Shown here piece after piece: positions 47,032 to 55,600 of a stretch of DNA of 64,000 bases; positions within the stretch are counted from its first letter, which is position 1; every line of letters starts with the position of its first letter. Made by a program: the position numbers and the translations under genes. This DNA is from DASSFZ01 sp035292585 (GTDB taxonomy: Bacteria > Chloroflexota > Anaerolineae > Fen-1058). Location of the stretch: contig DATDPU010000155.1 in assembly GCA_035292585.1 (NCBI GenBank), positions 1-64,000 of the forward strand, in the 5' to 3' direction. The notes under the pieces were generated by a model. The model did no database searches. It worked only from the letters and a program-made list of their open reading frames with translations, and was not told the origin of the DNA.

Positions 47032-48027
47032 TTACCCGTACAGATCGGTGAGCTGCGCCAATTTTTCCAGGCGATGTCGAGCTTCCACCGTGCGCACGGT
47101 TCCGGAACGACTGCGCATGACGACCGAGCTCGTGTGGGCGCCTGTGCCGGTGTACTTGACGCCGCTCAACCACTCCCCATCGGTGACGCCGGTCGCCACG
47201 AAGAAGACGTTATCGCCGCCGACCAGATCATCGGTCGTGAACACCTGCTCCAGATCCATCCCTAGCTCGCGCGCGCGGCGGCGTTCTGCTTCGTCACGCG
47301 GCCACAGCTTACACTGGATTTCACCCCCCAGGCATTTGAGCGCGCAGGCGGTGATCACCGCCTCCGGCGAGCCGCCGATGCCCAGCAAAATATCCACGCC
47401 GCCGTCTTCAGCTGCCGTCAGCAGGCCGCCCGACACATCTCCATCGGGAATCAGCTTGATGCGCGCGCCGGTCATGCGGATTTCTTTCAACAGTTCATCA
47501 TGGCGCGGGCGATCGAGCACGACCACGGTTAAATCGTTGAGGTCTTTGCCCAGCGCTTTGGCGACGCGCCGCAGGTTGTCCTTTACCGGCGCATCCAGGC
47601 TGACCGCGCCCTTAGCGCCGGGACCGACGGCGATCTTGTTCATGTAGACGATGTGTTGTGGATTGTACAGGACGCCGCGCTCCGCGACGGCTGCCACGGC
47701 GATTGCGCCGGGCAAGCCCAGCGCGGTAAGCCGCGTACCATCGATCGGATCGACCGCGATGTCCACCAGCGGCGGTTCGCCGCTGCCGAGCCGCTCGCCG
47801 TTGTACAGCATTGGCGCCTGATCTTTCTCGCCTTCACCGATGACGACTACGCCATCCATGCTGACGGTATTGAACATCGTGCGCATGGCGGTGACGGCGG
47901 CCTGATCGGCGGCGTTCTTATCGCCCCGACCCATCCAGCGGCCGGCGGCCAGCGCGGCGGCCTCGGTGCAGCGCACGAGTTCGAGCGCTAAGTTGCGATC
48001 GGGATCCGGTGGAATGGAAAGCCCCAT
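47032..48027 (-). CDS. glpX: Fructose-1,6-bisphosphatase class II (GlpX)
   Basis: GlpX removes the 1-phosphate of fructose 1,6-bisphosphate in gluconeogenesis. The 331-residue product has the class II motifs: RWMGRGDKNAADQAAVTAMR, VIGEGEKDQAPML, VDIAVDPIDGTRL (93-98 DPIDGT), IGGSPEAVITACALKCLGG and a C-terminal LATGVTDGEWLSG-like segment (here FVATGVTDGEWLSGV). Metal-binding Asp and Glu residues are intact. The gene stands alone, upstream of rho; there is no glp operon here. Confidence 0.95.
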   Translation of the reverse strand: MGLSIPPDPDRNLALELVRCTEAAALAAGRWMGRGDKNAADQAAVTAMRTMFNTVSMDGVVVIGEGEKDQAPMLYNGERLGSGEPPLVDIAVDPIDGTRLTALGLPGAIAVAAVAERGVLYNPQHIVYMNKIAVGPGAKGAVSLDAPVKDNLRRVAKALGKDLNDLTVVVLDRPRHDELLKEIRMTGARIKLIPDGDVSGGLLTAAEDGGVDILLGIGGSPEAVITACALKCLGGEIQCKLWPRDEAERRRARELGMDLEQVFTTDDLVGGDNVFFVATGVTDGEWLSGVKYTGTGAHTSSVVMRSRSGTVRTVEARHRLEKLAQLTDLYG

Positions 48028-48186
48028 ACGCCTTGCTCCCCTGGCTATTCGTTTGGGCCTTGCCGTCGAAACCTAGCGCGGCATCCAGGTTGATTTACGG
48101 AACTACAGTCCCCGTAGCGTAGCGGAGTGGGATACGCTCTACGGCGCGAGGTATTCCGTAATCCGTAAAGCCAAGTGGAATCCGCT

Positions 48187-49023
48187 CTAAGACGCGGCAG
48201 GCAGGCCGGCAATCCACACCAGATAGAGCTGGCCCGCGATCACCGCGAACAGCAGGCTATCGACGCGATCCAGCGCCCCGCCATGTCCGGGGATCAGCTG
48301 GCCCGAATCCTTCGCCCCAACCTGCCGCTTGATCATCGAGATGGCTAGATCGCCCAGCGTGCCGATGGTCGCGCCGAGCAGGCCGAGCGCGACGCCGTGA
48401 ATGGCCGGCAGGCCGAGCACCGCGGCAAGCAACCCGTTTCCGATTAGCCCCGCCGCGCTCCCACCCATCAGTCCTTCCCAGCTTTTCTTGGGGCTGAGCG
48501 CAGGCGTCATTTTGTGCCGGCCCCAGCGCACGCCGATAAGGTAAGCGCCGGTATCGGCCAACCAGACGCCGGCCAGTACCAGCAGCAGCCAGGCCGCCCC
48601 GTTATCGAAGGCGCGGATTTGGACGAACTGCCGTCCGGCCCACCCCAGGTAGATGCCGCCGGCAACCGCGAGCGCCCAATCGGCGGTGACTGTCGCGCTG
48701 CGATGCCCCAAATGCCAGGTGAGCGATCCCAACAACACCAGGCTGACGACAGCTGGCGCTAACCGGGTCAACGTTGCGCTCAGCTCGGCGGAAGTCGGAA
48801 GCGTTGCAGACTGAGCGGGGTCTATGAGCAACACGACGATCAGAATCAGCGCCACCCACCACACCGGCTGATAACCGCCCTGCCGCATCAACCGAACGTA
48901 TTCCCACGCCGCGAGGCCCAACCCGATCGCCAATAGCCCGATCAAGATCCAGCCGCCAAGCAGAATCGCGGCGACGGCAATCGGGGCCAGGACGAGCGCG
49001 CTGAGGGTACGGGTCAGCAGCAT
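48187..49023 (-). CDS. cdsA: Phosphatidate cytidylyltransferase CdsA
   Basis: CdsA makes CDP-diacylglycerol from CTP and phosphatidic acid in the membrane. The 278-residue product has about eight hydrophobic segments and the family signature at the C-terminus: SMIKRQVGAKDSGQLIPGHG followed by GALDRVDSLLF. LSPKKSWEGLMGGSAAGLIG is a second conserved block. It is the last gene of the rpsB-tsf-pyrH-frr-uppS-cdsA operon and 97 bases after uppS. Confidence 0.95.
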   Translation of the reverse strand: MLLTRTLSALVLAPIAVAAILLGGWILIGLLAIGLGLAAWEYVRLMRQGGYQPVWWVALILIVVLLIDPAQSATLPTSAELSATLTRLAPAVVSLVLLGSLTWHLGHRSATVTADWALAVAGGIYLGWAGRQFVQIRAFDNGAAWLLLVLAGVWLADTGAYLIGVRWGRHKMTPALSPKKSWEGLMGGSAAGLIGNGLLAAVLGLPAIHGVALGLLGATIGTLGDLAISMIKRQVGAKDSGQLIPGHGGALDRVDSLLFAVIAGQLYLVWIAGLPAAS

Positions 49024-49120
49024 CGAGCGGGCGTCGGGACGAGCGCTGGAGTTGCTGCGCGGTTGTGGTTCAAAGGTGTCAAGGTCAGCGTTGTAAGCGC
49101 GAGCGGCGCCGGTATTGCCG

Positions 49121-49852
49121 TCAGCGCACAGCTGCCAGCTGCGCCGTGGTCAACCCGAAGCGGCGTTCGCGCTGAGCGTAATGCGCCAGGGCTTTGCGCA
49201 ATTCTTTCTCGTCGAAGTCCGGCCAGAAAACGGGGGTAGAGTAAAGCTCGGCATACGCGCCCTGCCACAAAAGGAAGTTGCTGATGCGCACTTCACCGCT
49301 GGTGCGGATGATCAAATCCGGGTCGGGCAGATCGGCCATGTACAGATAGCGACTGAACAGGGCCTCGTCGACGTCCTCGGACGCGACATGGTCGGCCAGG
49401 ATTGCGCGCACGGCATCCAGGATTTCCTGTCGCCCACCATAATTGAACGCGATATTTAGAATCAGCGTCGTGTTGTCGTGCGTGAGTTCCAGCGCCTGCC
49501 GAATCTTCTTCTGCAGGCTAGGCGCGACGCCGTCCATCTTCCCCAAGTGACGGATTTGCACCCCTTCTTCATTCAAGTTACGCATCTCGCGGACGATGTA
49601 GTGATCGAGGATGTTCATCAGGCCGCTGACTTCTTCTTTGGGGCGGCGCCAGTTTTCCGTCGAAAAGGCGTACACGGTCAGGACTTTGATGCCGACATTC
49701 TTGCAGGCGCGCAGGACGCGGCGCAGATTCTCGGTGCCCGCGCGGTGACCGGCCAGGCGCGGCAAGTGGCGGGCCTGCGCCCACCGGCCATTGCCATCCA
49801 TGATAATGGCTAAATGGTAAGGCACTGCAGGCGGTTGGGGTAAATTGCTCAT
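49121..49852 (-). CDS. uppS: Isoprenyl transferase (undecaprenyl diphosphate synthase)
   Basis: This cis-prenyltransferase makes the lipid carrier for cell-wall synthesis. The 243-residue product has AIIMDGNGRWAQARHLPRLA with the catalytic Asp 19, GHRAGTENLRRVLRAC, VYAFSTENWRRP, NIAFNYGGRQEI, and the pyrophosphate-binding segment DLIIRTSGEVRISNFLLWQG followed by AYAELYSTPVFWPDF. It lies between frr and cdsA, the usual bacterial order. Confidence 0.97.
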   Translation of the reverse strand: MSNLPQPPAVPYHLAIIMDGNGRWAQARHLPRLAGHRAGTENLRRVLRACKNVGIKVLTVYAFSTENWRRPKEEVSGLMNILDHYIVREMRNLNEEGVQIRHLGKMDGVAPSLQKKIRQALELTHDNTTLILNIAFNYGGRQEILDAVRAILADHVASEDVDEALFSRYLYMADLPDPDLIIRTSGEVRISNFLLWQGAYAELYSTPVFWPDFDEKELRKALAHYAQRERRFGLTTAQLAAVR

Positions 49853-49883
49853 GAGCGGTCGCGGGCCGAGCGGCGCGGGGCAG

Positions 49884-50441
49884 CTAGACTTCTCGAATCT
49901 CGTCTTCTTTGCGCTGACCGATCGCCTCGACCCGCTCCATCATCTTATCGGTGAGCTTCTGCAAATCGTCGCGGCCGCGTTTCAGATCGTCCTCCGAGAT
50001 CAACTTCTCCTTCTGTGCATCGCGCAGCTGATCTTGGGCGTCACGCCGGACGTTGCGCACGGCGACGCGCGTCTCTTCGAGGCGTTTGTGGACGAGTTTG
50101 ACCAGCTCGTGGCGTCGCTCCTCCGTCAAACGCGGGATTTGCAGGCGGATCATCTTGCCGTCGTTATTCGGGGTGAGCCCGAGTTCAGAGCTCAGGATGG
50201 CGCGTTCGATGTCTTTCAACGAGTTCGGATCGTAGGGCCGGATCGTCAACAGCTGCGGCTCCGGCGCAGAAATCGTCGCGAGTTGCTCCAACGGCGTCGG
50301 CGTGCCGTAATACGGTACGGGCAATCGCTCGACCAGCGCGGGCGCGGCGCGGCCCGTCCGGATGCCTTTGAGTTCCTGCTCCAGCACCTCGATCGATTTA
50401 TGCATGTGGCCTTCAGCAGCTTTGAGGATGTCTTTGACCAT
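49884..50441 (-). CDS. frr: Ribosome recycling factor
   Basis: RRF splits post-termination ribosomes with EF-G. The 185-residue product is of standard length and shows MHKSIEVLEQELKGIRTGRA, APALVERLPVPYYGTPTPLE, DPNSLKDIERAILSSELGLT and RRDAQDQLRDAQKEKLISED. It follows pyrH by 95 bases and precedes uppS by 31. Confidence 0.98.
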   Translation of the reverse strand: MVKDILKAAEGHMHKSIEVLEQELKGIRTGRAAPALVERLPVPYYGTPTPLEQLATISAPEPQLLTIRPYDPNSLKDIERAILSSELGLTPNNDGKMIRLQIPRLTEERRHELVKLVHKRLEETRVAVRNVRRDAQDQLRDAQKEKLISEDDLKRGRDDLQKLTDKMMERVEAIGQRKEDEIREV

Positions 50442-50536
50442 CGCGGGAAACCTTCAACTCAGGAATGAGGTAGGCTTAATTGTAAGCGCGGTTGAACTTT
50501 GTGGCAAGTCGATTGCCCTGGTAAGCGTGCAACGGG

Positions 50537-51256
50537 CTACTTGGTGTGGATGAGCGTGCCGATCGGTTCACCCAACACGGCCCGCTCCAGGCTGTTGGGT
50601 TGCCACAGGTCGAGCACCAGGATCGGCATCTCGTTGTCCATGCATAACGAGATCGCCGTAGAATCCATCACGCCCACGCGCAGGTTGAGCGCTTCAATGA
50701 AGGTCAGTGATTCGAAGCGCTTGGCCTGCGGGTTGATGCGGGGGTCTTCGCCATAGACCGCATCGACCTTGGTAGCTTTGATCAAAATGTCGGCGGCAAT
50801 TTCCATGGCGCGGAGCGCGCCAGCCGTATCGGTGGTGAAGAACGGGTTGCCGGTTCCGGCGCCGATGATGACGACGCGGCCTTTCTCCAGGTGCCGGATC
50901 GCCCGCAACCGGATGTACGGCTCGGCCACCGATTGCATATTGATAGCCGTCTGCACGCGCGTATTGAGGCCGATGCGCTCCAGCGCGTCTTGCAGCGCCA
51001 GCGCATTCATCACCGTCGCAATCATGCCCATGTGATCGGCCGTCGCGCGTTCCATCCCATGCGCCAGCCCATCCTTGCCGCGCCACAGATTGCCTGCGCC
51101 CAGGACGATGGCAACCTCTACTTCGAGGTCCTTAACCGACTTGATTTTGGCCGCGACTTCTTCGGCCATATCCGGGCTGATGCCGTAGCCGCCCGGCCCG
51201 GCCAGCGCTTCGCCGCCGAGCTTCAAGAGAATGCGTTTGTATTTAGGAACGGCCAT
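50537..51256 (-). CDS. pyrH: Uridylate kinase
   Basis: PyrH phosphorylates UMP to UDP. The 239-residue product has RILLKLGGEALAGPGGYGIS, AIVLGAGNLWRGKDGLA, MGMIATVMNALALQDALE, VVIIGAGTGNPFFTTDTAGA, LRAMEIAADILIKATKVDAV and VMDSTAISLCMDNEMPILVL, all standard for bacterial hexameric UMP kinases. It is placed between tsf and frr, as usual. Confidence 0.98.
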   Translation of the reverse strand: MAVPKYKRILLKLGGEALAGPGGYGISPDMAEEVAAKIKSVKDLEVEVAIVLGAGNLWRGKDGLAHGMERATADHMGMIATVMNALALQDALERIGLNTRVQTAINMQSVAEPYIRLRAIRHLEKGRVVIIGAGTGNPFFTTDTAGALRAMEIAADILIKATKVDAVYGEDPRINPQAKRFESLTFIEALNLRVGVMDSTAISLCMDNEMPILVLDLWQPNSLERAVLGEPIGTLIHTK

Positions 51257-51318
51257 GTTGCCTCACTCAAGCGCTATCTAAAAATGACCGGCGCTTGCTC
51301 AGTGCCGGTCATTTGAAC

Positions 51319-51915
51319 TTACTCGCCGCCGACTTCGAATCGGGCGAAACGTCGAATGACGATGTTCTCGCCGAGTTTGGCGATCGCCTGGCTGAGCAAG
51401 TCGCCGATGCGCACCTTGTCATCTTTGACGTAGGGTTGGCGCAACAAGCACACTTCGTCATAAAACTTGTCCAGCTTGCCTTCGACGATTCTATCAACCA
51501 CCTGGGCCGGTTTGCCAGTGCTCTCTGCTTCCTGGCGATATTTGGCGCGCTCGGTTTCCAGCACGTCGGCCGGCACGTCTTCCGGCGCGAGGTAACGGGG
51601 ATTGGCCATGGCGATGTGCAGCGCCAGGCTTTGCGCCAGCGCGCCGAAGTCCGGGGTGCGCGCGACAAAGTCGGTCTCGGTGTTGACCTCCACCAGCACG
51701 GCGACGCGCCCGTTATGGTGAATGTAGGAGCCGATGAGGCCATCGCGGGCCTGGCGTTCAGCCTTCTTGGATGCTTTCGTTAGACCTTTTTCGCGCAAGT
51801 AGGTCGCAGCTTTGTCAAAGTCGCCGTTGGTCTGGCGCAGCGCCTCCCGGCTGTCCATGATGCCGGCGCCGGTCGCGTCGCGCAGCTGCTTGATCTGTTC
51901 AGCGGTAATCTCCAC
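51319..51915 (-). CDS. tsf: Elongation factor Ts
   Basis: EF-Ts recycles EF-Tu. The 198-residue product is of the short type and has QIKQLRDATGAGIMDSREAL, KAATYLREKGLTKASKKAER, GLIGSYIHHNGRVAVLVEVN and ETDFVARTPDF. Start is GTG at 51913-51915: AGAGGAG lies 7 bases upstream, whereas the in-frame TTG at 51933 would place that site inside the gene. It follows rpsB by 89 bases. Confidence 0.97.
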   Translation of the reverse strand: MEITAEQIKQLRDATGAGIMDSREALRQTNGDFDKAATYLREKGLTKASKKAERQARDGLIGSYIHHNGRVAVLVEVNTETDFVARTPDFGALAQSLALHIAMANPRYLAPEDVPADVLETERAKYRQEAESTGKPAQVVDRIVEGKLDKFYDEVCLLRQPYVKDDKVRIGDLLSQAIAKLGENIVIRRFARFEVGGE

Positions 51916-52004
51916 GATTATGCTCCTCTTCAATCAACCTCTCTAAAAACCCGGTTTTCCTCAGTAGCGCTTGCGCGCTGCGAGGCCGGATTCTGGTCAT
52001 GCCT

Positions 52005-52850
52005 TTATGCAGGTTCATCCGGGCTCTCGGTTTCGTCTTCCAGGCCGAGGGGTTCCTCGGCCCCGAAATCGAGCTCGCCGGCGCGCAGCTTGGCGAGGGT
52101 GGCCTCACCCAGGTAGTGCTCATCGGTCTCAACCGTCTCTTCAGCCCCGGCGGCCGGCACATCCTTGCGCATCGCCACGCCTTCGAGCGCGGCATCGGCC
52201 AGCTTGCCGACGACGAGCTTGATCGCGCGGATAGCATCGTCGTTGGCCGGGATAATCAGGTCGATCGGATCGGGATCGCAATTGGTATCGACCATGGCGA
52301 TAACGGGGATGTCGAGCGCATTGGCTTCGCGGACCGCCGTCTCTTCACGGCGCACATCGACCACGAACAGGGAGCTGGGTAGTGTGCGCAATGTCTTGAT
52401 GCCGCCCAGGCGGGCGTTGAGCTTCTCGATCAGCCGGTTGAGCTGCAGCGCTTCCTTCTTGAGGAGCAGCTCGAACTCGCCGCGATCACGGCGCGCCTCT
52501 AAGTTGAGTAGCGTATCGATGCGCTGGCGGATAGTGCGCCAATTGGTGAGCGTTCCGCCCAACCAGCGCTGGGTGACGTACGGCACGTTGGCGCGCTGGC
52601 ATTCTTTGGTGATGACTTCCTGTGCCTGCGGCTTGGTGCCCACGAACAAGACCGTGCCGCCGCCGGTAAACGTGTCGCGTACCAGGTTGTAGGCGTTGTC
52701 CAGCGACTGGATGGTTTGTTGCAAGTCGATGATGTGGATGCCGTTGCGCTCGGTGAAGATGAAGGGCTTCATCTTCGGGTTCCAGCGCCGGGTGCGGTGA
52801 CCGAAGTGCACACCGGTTTCCAGGAGTGCCTTCATCGAAATGACTGCCAT
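52005..52850 (-). CDS. rpsB: 30S ribosomal protein S2
   Basis: S2 is a small-subunit ribosomal protein. The 281-residue product has ISMKALLETGVHFGHRTRRW, NPKMKPFIFTERNGIHIIDL, VLFVGTKPQAQEVI, YVTQRWLGGTLTNWRTIRQR and VIAMVDTNCDPDPIDLIIPA. The acidic C-terminal tail (residues 225-281) is longer than in many homologues. GGAG precedes the ATG. It is the first gene of the translation-lipid operon and has its own promoter about 130 bases upstream. Confidence 0.98.
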   Translation of the reverse strand: MAVISMKALLETGVHFGHRTRRWNPKMKPFIFTERNGIHIIDLQQTIQSLDNAYNLVRDTFTGGGTVLFVGTKPQAQEVITKECQRANVPYVTQRWLGGTLTNWRTIRQRIDTLLNLEARRDRGEFELLLKKEALQLNRLIEKLNARLGGIKTLRTLPSSLFVVDVRREETAVREANALDIPVIAMVDTNCDPDPIDLIIPANDDAIRAIKLVVGKLADAALEGVAMRKDVPAAGAEETVETDEHYLGEATLAKLRAGELDFGAEEPLGLEDETESPDEPA

Positions 52851-53223
52851 ATTCAGTTCTCCTTTGCGTTTTGTACTTCCGCCCTTCTCATCTCGCGGAA
52901 AGCCGGCGCCCTGCCAGCCGGCACGCTTCGTTGATCAAAGGGCGTGCATGATAGGTCGCGGCGAGGCCGCGACCGAGGCAAAGTATACCACACCCGAACG
53001 GCCTCGACAAGGGCCGGCGCGATCAGCATAGGGCAACCGCATCTAATATGTCAATACCCGATCGCCCTGAAAATGTGCTACTGCTCTTGGCCCGCGTCCG
53101 CGCGGGCCGCGTGAAGCGGACGGTGAGTCATCATGCCTGTAGTTTGGGCAGCAGCTGCACTGCGGCCCGCACTCCGCAGTGCAACTGCGGAGCGAACTGC
53201 GAGGTCTTCGAGGCCCCGGAGGT
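52851..53223. other. rpsB leader and repeat region
   Basis: 373 bases without a gene. The rpsB leader (52851-52980) has two GC hairpins, GGTCGCGGC/GCCGCGACC and GCCGGC/GCCGGC. Beyond the promoter lie repeats: CCCGCGTCCGCGCGGGC (about 53092) and a CAGCAGCTGCACTGC/CCGCAGTGCAACTGCGG element (53145-53195). Confidence 0.7.
52982..53010 (-). promoter_or_regulatory. rpsB operon promoter
   Basis: Read leftward: TTGTCG (53010-53005), 17-base spacer, TATACT (52987-52982). Confidence 0.65.
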
Positions 53224-53760
53224 CTATGCCGCTCGCCGTAGGGCATCGGCCAGCAGCAAAGCGCTCACGCTTTTAGCGTCGTAGATTTCGCCCGCGCGCA
53301 CCCGGCGCAGCGCCTCGGCCCACGGCACGTGCTCTACTTCGATTTCCTCGTCCACTTCGGGATGCGGCGTACCGTGCGTCAGGCCGGTCACGACGAACAG
53401 ATGGATGTACTCGGTGCAGAAGCCCGGACTGGGGTGAACGCCGCCGATGCGCTCGAAGCGCGCGGCGGTATAACCGGTCTCCTCTTCGAGCTCGCGCGGC
53501 GCGGCCACTGCCGGGTCTTCACCTGGCGCGAGTGTGCCAGCCGGGATTTCCGTGGTGATTCGGCGCACGGCGTGCCGATACTGTTTCACGAGCAGCACGT
53601 TATCGCTGTCGTCGATTACGACCAGCGCCACCGCGCCAGGGTGTTCGACGATCTCGCGGATCGTTTCGTAGCCGTCCGGCGTGCGCACGTCATCGACACG
53701 CAGATTGACGATGCGACCTGCATAAATTCTACGGGTGGTGAGTACGACTTCGTGCTCCAT
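53224..53760 (-). CDS. NUDIX hydrolase (ADP-ribose pyrophosphatase-like)
   Basis: A 178-residue NUDIX enzyme. The NUDIX box is complete: GTLAPGEDPAVAAPRELEEE followed by TGY, matching Gx5Ex7REUxEExGU, so Mg-dependent pyrophosphate cleavage is expected. Outside the box, EIVEHPGAVALVVIDDSDNV, LLVKQYRHAVRRITTEIPAG and HPSPGFCTEYIHLFVV are typical of ADP-ribose pyrophosphatases of the NudF type. Start at 53760 has GGAGG about 7 bases upstream; the frame extends 6 codons further. No partner genes are evident. Confidence 0.9.
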   Translation of the reverse strand: MEHEVVLTTRRIYAGRIVNLRVDDVRTPDGYETIREIVEHPGAVALVVIDDSDNVLLVKQYRHAVRRITTEIPAGTLAPGEDPAVAAPRELEEETGYTAARFERIGGVHPSPGFCTEYIHLFVVTGLTHGTPHPEVDEEIEVEHVPWAEALRRVRAGEIYDAKSVSALLLADALRRAA

Positions 53761-53821
53761 GTTTTCCTCCGCAAACAAAAGCGGCTACCTGGTGAGGTAG
53801 CCGCCTATGCCGAGCCTCGAT

Positions 53822-54436
53822 TTAAGGAAGCCTCAGGACTTGCCCAACAAAGATCAGATTGACGTTGGAGATGTTGTTTGCCGCGGCCAGCGCCGGCACC
53901 GTGGTGCCGTAGCGGAGCGAGATGCGGAACAGGTTCTCACCGCGCTGGACGACGTGCGTGCGCCCGCTGGGTGGCGGCGTCGTGCCACCACCGCTCGGTA
54001 TCCTTAAAACTTGACCGGGGTAGATGATATACGGTGGTGGGATATTGTTCGCTTGTGCGATCGAATATGGGTTGACCCCAAACCTCCGGCCAATGCTGAA
54101 CAAGCGGTCACCGGTCTGCACGGTATACGTGCCGCCAGGTTGTTGTGTCGCGGGAGGCAGGGTCGCCGTCGGCGTTTGGGCAGGCGGGAGAGTCACGGGG
54201 GCGGGGGTGTTCGTTACCGCCGGAATTTGCGTCGGTGAGGGGATGGGTGAAGTGCTTCCGGCCACAGGGATACCCGTTGGGGTCGGGAAATCCCTCGGTG
54301 TGGCCGTCACCTGAGCATTCTGCGCACCCGTCGTGGCCAGCGGATCGACGGCGGCTGCGCGTTCGCAGCCTGCGATGAGAAATGCAGCCAACGCTAACCC
54401 CATCAACCCGCTCACTCGCGTTTTGGTCAAGGTCAT
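53822..54436 (-). CDS. LysM-domain lipoprotein
   Basis: A 204-residue exported lipoprotein. The signal peptide ends in a lipobox (LAAFLIAGC, Cys about 23), followed by a Thr/Pro-rich linker and two LysM modules (YTVQTGDRLFSIGRRFGV; HVVQRGENLFRISLRYGT). LysM modules bind N-acetylglucosamine-containing glycans, so it is probably attached to the outer face of the membrane and bound to peptidoglycan. There is no catalytic domain. GGGGAGG precedes the ATG at 54434-54436. Confidence 0.88.
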   Translation of the reverse strand: MTLTKTRVSGLMGLALAAFLIAGCERAAAVDPLATTGAQNAQVTATPRDFPTPTGIPVAGSTSPIPSPTQIPAVTNTPAPVTLPPAQTPTATLPPATQQPGGTYTVQTGDRLFSIGRRFGVNPYSIAQANNIPPPYIIYPGQVLRIPSGGGTTPPPSGRTHVVQRGENLFRISLRYGTTVPALAAANNISNVNLIFVGQVLRLP

Positions 54437-54655
54437 TCCGCGCCTCCCCTCTAGCCGCACAGTTATGTCTAAGGTCAAATTGGGCACAGAATAACATATA
54501 CACGTTAGAGAGTCAAGTGAACGGGCTGTGGGCTGTGGTGATTATCAGAGGTTCGGACAGCAGTTGCACTGCTGTCCGCCCGTTGTTTACCCGCGCGCCC
54601 GCGGTACAACTGTGGGCGAACGGGAGCGAACGGGAGCGAACGGGCTTATGTGCCG
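54437..54655. other. Spacer with palindromic element
   Basis: 219 bases without a gene. GGACAGCAGTTGCACTGCTG (about 54548) and CGGTACAACTGTGGGCG (about 54600) are the GCAGTTGNACTGC family; GAACGGGAGC is repeated in tandem next to them. Confidence 0.6.
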
Positions 54656-55432
54656 TCACCCGCCTAGGCTCGACAGAAAATCTAGAATTTCCTGGCGGAG
54701 CTCCTCGGCCCTCGCCGTGCCGAAGATATCCGTGCCGTGCGCGCTGCCTTCATAAACGTGCAGCGTCTTCGGCTCGTTCGCCAATGTGTGCATTCGATTG
54801 ATGTCGGGGACAAAATCTCTATCGCCTTCGCTCACCACCCACAGTGACGCGCCTTGGAATGATTTGACATCGTCCTCGGTCACGTTCAAGCTGCCGATGC
54901 GCATGGGGCTTGACAGCACAACCAGGCCATCCGCTCCAACTGCCGCCGCGGCTTTAGCCGAGACCGTGCCGCCCATGCTCGCGCCGATCAAAACAATCTG
55001 CTGCGCGCCCTGTTCCTTGAGGAAACCGCTCGCCGCGCGGACATCGCCATCCATCTGCGCGATTTGTCGAGTGCCATCCGATTTCCCGTAGCCGCGAAAG
55101 TCGAACGCCAACGCCATATAGCCATTTTCGGCCAGTATCTCTGCAAAGTCGTGCCACGAGGTCTGGTTGGTCGGAAGCATGTGCAAGAGCACCACGCCAA
55201 CCGTTCCCTGGCCGAACAGGGTTCCACCCAATGTGATGCCGTCTTCGGTCTGAAAGGTCACTTCGCGCGGAGCACTATCCTCTGGGGTAGGTGTGGCTGG
55301 AGGTGCTGCTTCAGTCGGCGTCGATGGGGCAGGGGCTAGAGTGGGTGGTTCTGATGTCGTTGTCGGCGCACTCGTACAGGCAGCGATCGCCAGCCCGCCA
55401 ACCACTAACCACGTAAGCCATTTCACTTTCAT
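54656..55432 (-). CDS. Alpha/beta-hydrolase lipoprotein
   Basis: A 258-residue predicted lipoprotein with an alpha/beta-hydrolase fold. The signal ends in LAIAAC (Cys about 19), then a Thr/Pro-rich linker. The nucleophile elbow is GASMGG (about 158-163, Ser in the middle) and the C-terminal EGSAHGTDIF supplies the likely catalytic His; FRGYGKSDG is the usual oxyanion-side loop. It resembles dienelactone hydrolase-type or peptidase-like esterases, but the substrate is unknown. AGGAGG lies before ATG at 55432; the open frame extends 28 codons further without a ribosome site. Confidence 0.85.
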   Translation of the reverse strand: MKVKWLTWLVVGGLAIAACTSAPTTTSEPPTLAPAPSTPTEAAPPATPTPEDSAPREVTFQTEDGITLGGTLFGQGTVGVVLLHMLPTNQTSWHDFAEILAENGYMALAFDFRGYGKSDGTRQIAQMDGDVRAASGFLKEQGAQQIVLIGASMGGTVSAKAAAAVGADGLVVLSSPMRIGSLNVTEDDVKSFQGASLWVVSEGDRDFVPDINRMHTLANEPKTLHVYEGSAHGTDIFGTARAEELRQEILDFLSSLGG

Positions 55433-55600
55433 TGGTTTCAGCCTCCTCAGTAGAGAGTTTACTTCGTTCGGGGAAAACAACGCCTCGGCCGATGCGTCAG
55501 GCGAATTCTTCCGCACCGGCTATAATATTCCACACTTGGCTTCCCAATTGGTAGAATTCCGTTCCCGATTCATTCCTAAATTACGGAAGGCGACAGCCGC

